A stretch of DNA of 48,365 nt from Promethearchaeia archaeon (GTDB lineage: Archaea; Asgardarchaeota; Lokiarchaeia; Sigyniarchaeales; SOKP01). A program made the position numbers and the translations under genes. The notes below the pieces were generated by a model that saw only the letters and a list, made by a program, of their open reading frames with translations, was not told the origin of the DNA and searched no databases. Position 1 is the first letter of the stretch. Each line of letters begins with the position of its first letter. Shown piece after piece: positions 44,298-48,365 of this stretch. Where the stretch lies: positions 1 through 48,365 of the forward strand of contig JAHQWL010000033.1 in the NCBI GenBank assembly GCA_029856155.1, written 5' to 3'.

Positions 44298-45695
44298 ATG
44301 GGTGGTCTTTTTGGAGTTTTTTCAAATTCAGATTGTTTAGAAGATCTTTTCTTTGGGACAGATTATCATTCTCATTTAGGAACTAGAAGAGGAGGATTGG
44401 CAGTAAAAAACTCGGGTGGGTTTCAACGGTTTATTAAAAACATAACAACAACTCAATTTAGGTCTAAATTCGAGAAAGATATAAAGAAAATGCATGGAAA
44501 TAAAGGTATAGGTGTAATCAGTGATTATGATGACCAACCATTAATAATCAATTCTCATTTAGGCGTTTTTGCTATTGTTACTGTGGGAAAAATTAATAAT
44601 TTAGAAGATTTAGCAAATGACGCATTAAAGAATGGCTCTCATTTCTCAGAGATGCATGGGGGAGAAATTAATCCTACTGAAATGGTAGCAACAATTATTA
44701 GTCAGGGTGCTACATTTGAAGAAGGAATTCAGAAAGTTCAAGATATGGTTGATGGATCATGTACAATGCTTATATTAACAAATGAAGGAATCTACGCTGT
44801 TCGAGATAAATTAGGGAGAACTCCGCTCATTATAGGGGAGAAATCAGGGGCTTATGCCATAACGATGGAAACTTGTGCATTTCCTAATTTACGTTATAAA
44901 ACAACAAAATACCTTGGACCGGGTGAAGTCATTTTTATAAGTAAAAATGGTCTCGAACAAAAAATCAGACCAAGAGACCGACTGCAAATTTGCGCGTTTC
45001 TATGGGTGTATTATGGATATCCCGCATCTAGTTATGAGGGTATTAACGTAGAATCGGTTCGATATAAGTGTGGATCTTATTTGGCAAAAAATGATAATAT
45101 TGAAATTGATCTGGTAGCAGGTATCCCTGACTCAGGAACAGCACATGGTTTAGGGTATGCTAATGAAGCTAAAATTCCTTTTTCACGACCATATGTAAAA
45201 TACACCCCAACATGGCCTAGAAGCTTCATGCCACAAGTTCAATCCATTAGAGACCAAGTTGCGAAAATGAAATTAATACCTATTAAAGATCTTATTGATA
45301 ACAAACGTTTATTATTTTGTGAAGATTCAATTGTGAGGGGTACTCAACTGCGAAAAACAATTCAACGATTATATGAATATGGGGCTAAGGAAGTGCATAT
45401 GCGACCAGCATGTCCTCCACTTGTTTATAGTTGTAAATTTCTAAATTTTTCTCGATCTCGTTCTGAATTGGATTTAGCTGGACGATGGGCTATAAAAGAA
45501 CTACTTGGAAAGAATATCGAGGATCCTGCAGAATATACCGATCCAGAATCGGATAACTATAAAGCTATGGTTGAAGTCATTCGCAAAAAATTACAATTGA
45601 CAACTTTGCAATATCAGAGACTTGAAAACTTAATTAAAGCTATTGGGTTACCAAAAGAAAGGTTATGTACATATTGTTGGGATGGTGTAGAATAG
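44298..45695 (+). CDS. PurF-like paralogue lacking the glutaminase cysteine
   Basis: 465 residues, amidophosphoribosyltransferase family. The mature N-terminus should be Cys; here it is MGGLFGVF with Gly at the nucleophile place, so glutamine hydrolysis is not expected. The PRPP-binding motif is kept (LLFCEDSIVRGTQL) and so are likely [4Fe-4S] cysteines (QICAF, ACPPLVYSC, LCTYC). I recall similar MGGFFGV-type proteins in Firmicutes and Bacteroidetes, of unknown function. GAAGGT precedes the ATG. Tail-to-tail with the true purF, 14 bases apart. It could use free ammonia, or do another phosphoribosyl transfer, or regulate. Confidence 0.82.
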   Translation: MGGLFGVFSNSDCLEDLFFGTDYHSHLGTRRGGLAVKNSGGFQRFIKNITTTQFRSKFEKDIKKMHGNKGIGVISDYDDQPLIINSHLGVFAIVTVGKINNLEDLANDALKNGSHFSEMHGGEINPTEMVATIISQGATFEEGIQKVQDMVDGSCTMLILTNEGIYAVRDKLGRTPLIIGEKSGAYAITMETCAFPNLRYKTTKYLGPGEVIFISKNGLEQKIRPRDRLQICAFLWVYYGYPASSYEGINVESVRYKCGSYLAKNDNIEIDLVAGIPDSGTAHGLGYANEAKIPFSRPYVKYTPTWPRSFMPQVQSIRDQVAKMKLIPIKDLIDNKRLLFCEDSIVRGTQLRKTIQRLYEYGAKEVHMRPACPPLVYSCKFLNFSRSRSELDLAGRWAIKELLGKNIEDPAEYTDPESDNYKAMVEVIRKKLQLTTLQYQRLENLIKAIGLPKERLCTYCWDGVE

Positions 45696-45709
45696 AAAGA
45701 AACTAAAAA

Positions 45710-47233
45710 TCAAATTCTACTCTTAACAATAGATTCTTCTAATTCTGCTAACTTTTGTACAGATTTTAATTGGTATTCACCTGTTAAACAAGCTAAACAT
45801 AATTCATTTCTACTCTTTCCTATAGCTTGAGTTAGATTATTTATTGTTTGATATAACAATGTATCCGGTCCTATTGTTCTTTGAATTTCATCTATATACC
45901 TCTTACCATACTGGCTTTGAAATCTTCCTGCGATTAATTCGCCTTTAGTAGGAAAATCAATTCCCATATAGCATGGACTAACTATTGGAGGACAACTTAC
46001 TCTTAAATGAACCCGTTTAGCTCCTCCTTTTTCTTTTAATAATGATACTATTTGTTGGGTTGTTGTACCTCTTACAATTGAATCATCTAAAAGAATAACG
46101 TCTTTATCCTTTACAATGCTTTTTATAGGATTTAATTTCTCTTTTACAGCAATTTTGCGTTTTGCTTGACCAGGCATAATAAATGTCCTATGTACATACC
46201 GATTTTTCATTAAACCCTCTACATAAGGAAGTTTAGCTTCTTTTGCGTACCCTACTGCGACACTTCGGCCTGAATCGGGAACAGGGACTACAATTGCATT
46301 TTCCCTTATCTCAGAGTTTTTTAAAATAGGATCATTCTTAGCTAAATGCATACCTAATTGTAATCTTGCTTCAGCGACTGAAACTCCATCAATAATAGAG
46401 TCTGGTCGTGCGAAATATACATATTCAAATTGACAAATGGCTGTTCGGTCTGCTTTAATTACCAATTCTGAATGAATATCTTTTTGATGACTCAGATGTA
46501 CAATTTCTCCCGGTTTTACATCTCTTAAAAAGTCCCCTCCAACAGCATCAATAGCACATGATTCAGAAGCAACAAAATACAGATTTCGTTGTTCCGTTTT
46601 CAATTCCCCGATACATAAAGGTTTAAATCCTAATGGATCTCTTATAGCATAAATATCTCCTTCAGAGGTCATTAATATTAAAGAATAAGAGCCATCTAAT
46701 AATCTGCTAGTTAACTTAAGGATTTCAGGCCAATCCTCAGTTCCTAAGGCAATTGATCCGATTAGTTGCGCTAAAACCTCTGTATCTGTATCAGTGATAA
46801 AAATTCGTCCCATTTCGTCCATTCTTTTTTTGATTTCATCAAAATTAGCTATGGTTCCATTGAAAGCCATAGAAAATTCAATTTCATTGTTTTTGAAATG
46901 AAATGGTTGCATATAAAGAGAGGATTTAAATCCAACAGCACCAGTTGTTGCATATCTGTTGTGTCCAATACCTACATTTCCCCAATATTGTGAAATAATT
47001 CTTTCCTTTAAAACTTTTGAAACTAATCCATTTTTTTTATATGTAAAAATTTTGCCCCCTGTTTTCAAAATAGATATTCCTGTAGATTCTTGTCCTCGAT
47101 GTTGTAGTGCAATTAATCCTTTATATAAAATATTTGAGACAGAGTACCCAAGATCATCACAAGTTACACCAAAAATAGCACAATGCTCTCTTGGTTTTTC
47201 TCTCATTTGTTTTATTTTTTTTTTAAGAAGCAT
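45710..47233 (-). CDS. purF: Amidophosphoribosyltransferase (glutamine PRPP amidotransferase)
   Basis: 507 residues. First step of purine synthesis: glutamine + PRPP to phosphoribosylamine. Nucleophile Cys18 in REHCAIFGV after a propeptide (17 residues, or 8 if Met10 is the start). Other marks: GLIALQHRGQESTG, GHNRYATTG, DDSIVRGTT for PRPP, and the Bacillus-type [4Fe-4S] cysteines (CQFEYVYFARPDS, SCPPIVSPCYMG, CLACLTGEY). Complete and likely active. Confidence 0.95.
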   Translation of the reverse strand: MLLKKKIKQMREKPREHCAIFGVTCDDLGYSVSNILYKGLIALQHRGQESTGISILKTGGKIFTYKKNGLVSKVLKERIISQYWGNVGIGHNRYATTGAVGFKSSLYMQPFHFKNNEIEFSMAFNGTIANFDEIKKRMDEMGRIFITDTDTEVLAQLIGSIALGTEDWPEILKLTSRLLDGSYSLILMTSEGDIYAIRDPLGFKPLCIGELKTEQRNLYFVASESCAIDAVGGDFLRDVKPGEIVHLSHQKDIHSELVIKADRTAICQFEYVYFARPDSIIDGVSVAEARLQLGMHLAKNDPILKNSEIRENAIVVPVPDSGRSVAVGYAKEAKLPYVEGLMKNRYVHRTFIMPGQAKRKIAVKEKLNPIKSIVKDKDVILLDDSIVRGTTTQQIVSLLKEKGGAKRVHLRVSCPPIVSPCYMGIDFPTKGELIAGRFQSQYGKRYIDEIQRTIGPDTLLYQTINNLTQAIGKSRNELCLACLTGEYQLKSVQKLAELEESIVKSRI

Positions 47234-47341
47234 GATATTAGATAGATTGAGAGAATCCGTTTTATTAACTTCAATTAATTTAAATCATATATGATTTTTA
47301 ATTATTAGTTTAATAGAATATTAAATATTCCAACGATAAAA

Positions 47342-48025
47342 TTGTTAAAAATAAGAAAAAAATCTAAATTTATAGCAATTGCGGTTTTAATTGGAGGTAA
47401 AAGCAGTCGATTTGGAAGTGATAAAGGACTTTTCGAAGTTTCAGGAAAACCTCTTATATCTTATTTAATTGATACTTTAAGTGATCTTAAATATGATATA
47501 TTTTTAGTGACTAATTCCATTGAACAAATGCAAGATTATATCAAAAAAGTTGATATTGAAAATCTTACCGCTTTTATCATCGATGAAAAAGATATCATCC
47601 CTGATAAAACTCTACAAACACCTATGATTGGTTTATATTCTGCATTTAACGAATTAAAGGGATTATGCTACAGAAAAGTGTTGATTTTATCATGTGATTC
47701 TCCTTTAATTAAAAAAGAAGTATTGGAATATTTAATTGAAAAATGTGAAAATTCAGATTGTTGCATCCCTAAATGGGAAAATGGTTTTTTAGAACCATTA
47801 ATAGCAATTTATCCTATTAAAAAGGCACTAAAGACAATAAAAAGGAATTTTAAAAATAAATTATACAAACTAACAAATATATTAAGTACACATTGGAAAA
47901 TAAATTTTATTTCCATTGAAAAAGAGATAAAACAAATAGATAGTGAACTTTCTACTTTTATTAATATAAATGAACTAAAAGATATTGAAGAACTAAAAAA
48001 AAAATACAAAAAAAAAAAGGATTAG
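47342..48025 (+). CDS. mobA: Molybdenum cofactor guanylyltransferase
   Basis: 227 residues. MobA attaches GMP to molybdopterin to give the MGD cofactor needed by formate dehydrogenase. N-terminal IGGKSSRFGSDKGL (about 18-31) is the nucleotide-binding loop, SCDSPLI the metal-binding Asp motif, and FLEPLIAIYP the later block. The start is TTG 47342; no ATG lies before the conserved loop. The lysine-rich C-terminus (KKKYKKKKD) is unusual but simple. It fits functionally with fdhA 13 kb away. MobA-like NTP transferases of other pathways share this fold, so some doubt stays. Confidence 0.8.
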   Translation: MLKIRKKSKFIAIAVLIGGKSSRFGSDKGLFEVSGKPLISYLIDTLSDLKYDIFLVTNSIEQMQDYIKKVDIENLTAFIIDEKDIIPDKTLQTPMIGLYSAFNELKGLCYRKVLILSCDSPLIKKEVLEYLIEKCENSDCCIPKWENGFLEPLIAIYPIKKALKTIKRNFKNKLYKLTNILSTHWKINFISIEKEIKQIDSELSTFININELKDIEELKKKYKKKKD

Positions 48026-48035
48026 CTTTTTAAAT

Positions 48036-48359
48036 TTAAAAGTCGTCTGGTCCCATTATTCCACCGATTAAGCCTAAGACTCCACCACCAAGAAAAATAA
48101 AAGTTCCGAGTGAAGCAATACCAAGAGAAATGTCTAAGGGAATGATTCCTTCAACTAGCGCATCGTTAAAGAAGAAAATAATGTATACAGCAACATCAGG
48201 TGGCAAGACTTGATAAAATGCTAATAAGAAGAATCCACCAAGTAAGATTGCAAGTATAGCACCTATTATTGCGAGTGCCCGACTTTTTACCCCGATTAAT
48301 ATAAAAATACCAGAAAGCATGCATACCAAAAACACAATTCCAACGATTATTATTACCAT
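48036..48359 (-). CDS. Small membrane protein, possibly cut at the window edge
   Basis: 107 residues, very hydrophobic: segments at about 3-23, 28-50 and 80-102 with small residues (GTFIFLGGGVLGLIGGIM). Unknown family. ATG at 48359 follows GGTGA by only one base, too close for a good site, and the frame stays open to the window end, so the true start may lie outside. Convergent with mobA. Confidence 0.5.
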   Translation of the reverse strand: MVIIIVGIVFLVCMLSGIFILIGVKSRALAIIGAILAILLGGFFLLAFYQVLPPDVAVYIIFFFNDALVEGIIPLDISLGIASLGTFIFLGGGVLGLIGGIMGPDDF

Positions 48360-48365
48360 ATCACC

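Noticed and set aside
48000..48020. A-rich run at the mobA end as frameshift slip site
   Set aside because: It encodes a lysine-rich tail and simply ends; no overlapping frame of interest follows.

Overview
The window looks like chromosomal DNA of an Asgard archaeon, most probably of the Lokiarchaeia (Prometheoarchaeum) type. The DNA is very AT-rich. Gene starts often follow GGTGA-type ribosome binding sites. Archaeal energy genes (Vhu/Mvh-type hydrogenase, HdrBC, archaeal HypCDEF) sit beside genes of bacterial type (acetone carboxylase, alanine dehydrogenase). One giant surface protein carries a cytoplasmic longin-like domain. A selenocysteine codon is followed by a stem-loop of eukaryotic SECIS shape, as I recall being reported for Lokiarchaeota. 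No rRNA, tRNA, IS element or CRISPR array was seen.

Layout. 1-6.4 kb: tail of a gene, a cysteine-cluster protein, a 1721-residue surface receptor and a small unknown gene. 6.8-12.9 kb: an M29 aminopeptidase and a complete acetone carboxylase operon acxA-acxB-acxC. 12.9-18.4 kb: alanine dehydrogenase between two decayed genes (one clearly an aminotransferase), then a DRTGG/BioD-like protein and a fused ADP-forming acyl-CoA synthetase. 18.5-24.9 kb: cyclophilin, a coiled-coil/HEAT protein, endonuclease V, the nickel chaperone CooC, HypC, an unknown gene and a GNAT acetyltransferase.

25.2-29.6 kb (minus strand) is the centrepiece: small hydrogenase subunit, large subunit lacking its C-terminal cysteine motif, a 49-residue vhuU selenoprotein supplying that motif, then hdrC and hdrB. 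29.8-31.9 kb holds an LRR gene remnant, a VapBC-type pair and an Lrp/AsnC regulator. 32.0-35.4 kb (minus) is a second module, hdrC-hdrB-fdhA, divergent from a formate channel gene (35.8 kb). 36.9-38.4 kb: two unknown genes. 38.8-43.9 kb: hypE, hypD and hypF. 44.3-47.2 kb: two convergent PurF-family genes, one without the glutaminase cysteine. 47.3-48.4 kb: mobA and a membrane protein.

Taken together, much of the window serves H2 and formate metabolism. The two HdrBC pairs probably connect a [NiFeSe] hydrogenase and a molybdenum/tungsten formate dehydrogenase to a shared bifurcating HdrA encoded elsewhere. HypCDEF build the NiFe(CN)2CO site, CooC handles nickel, MobA makes the bis-MGD cofactor, and the FNT channel moves formate. 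Acetone carboxylase, alanine dehydrogenase and ADP-forming synthetase would feed or drain carbon. The strongest discovery is the split hydrogenase with its selenocysteine mini-subunit and eukaryote-like SECIS.
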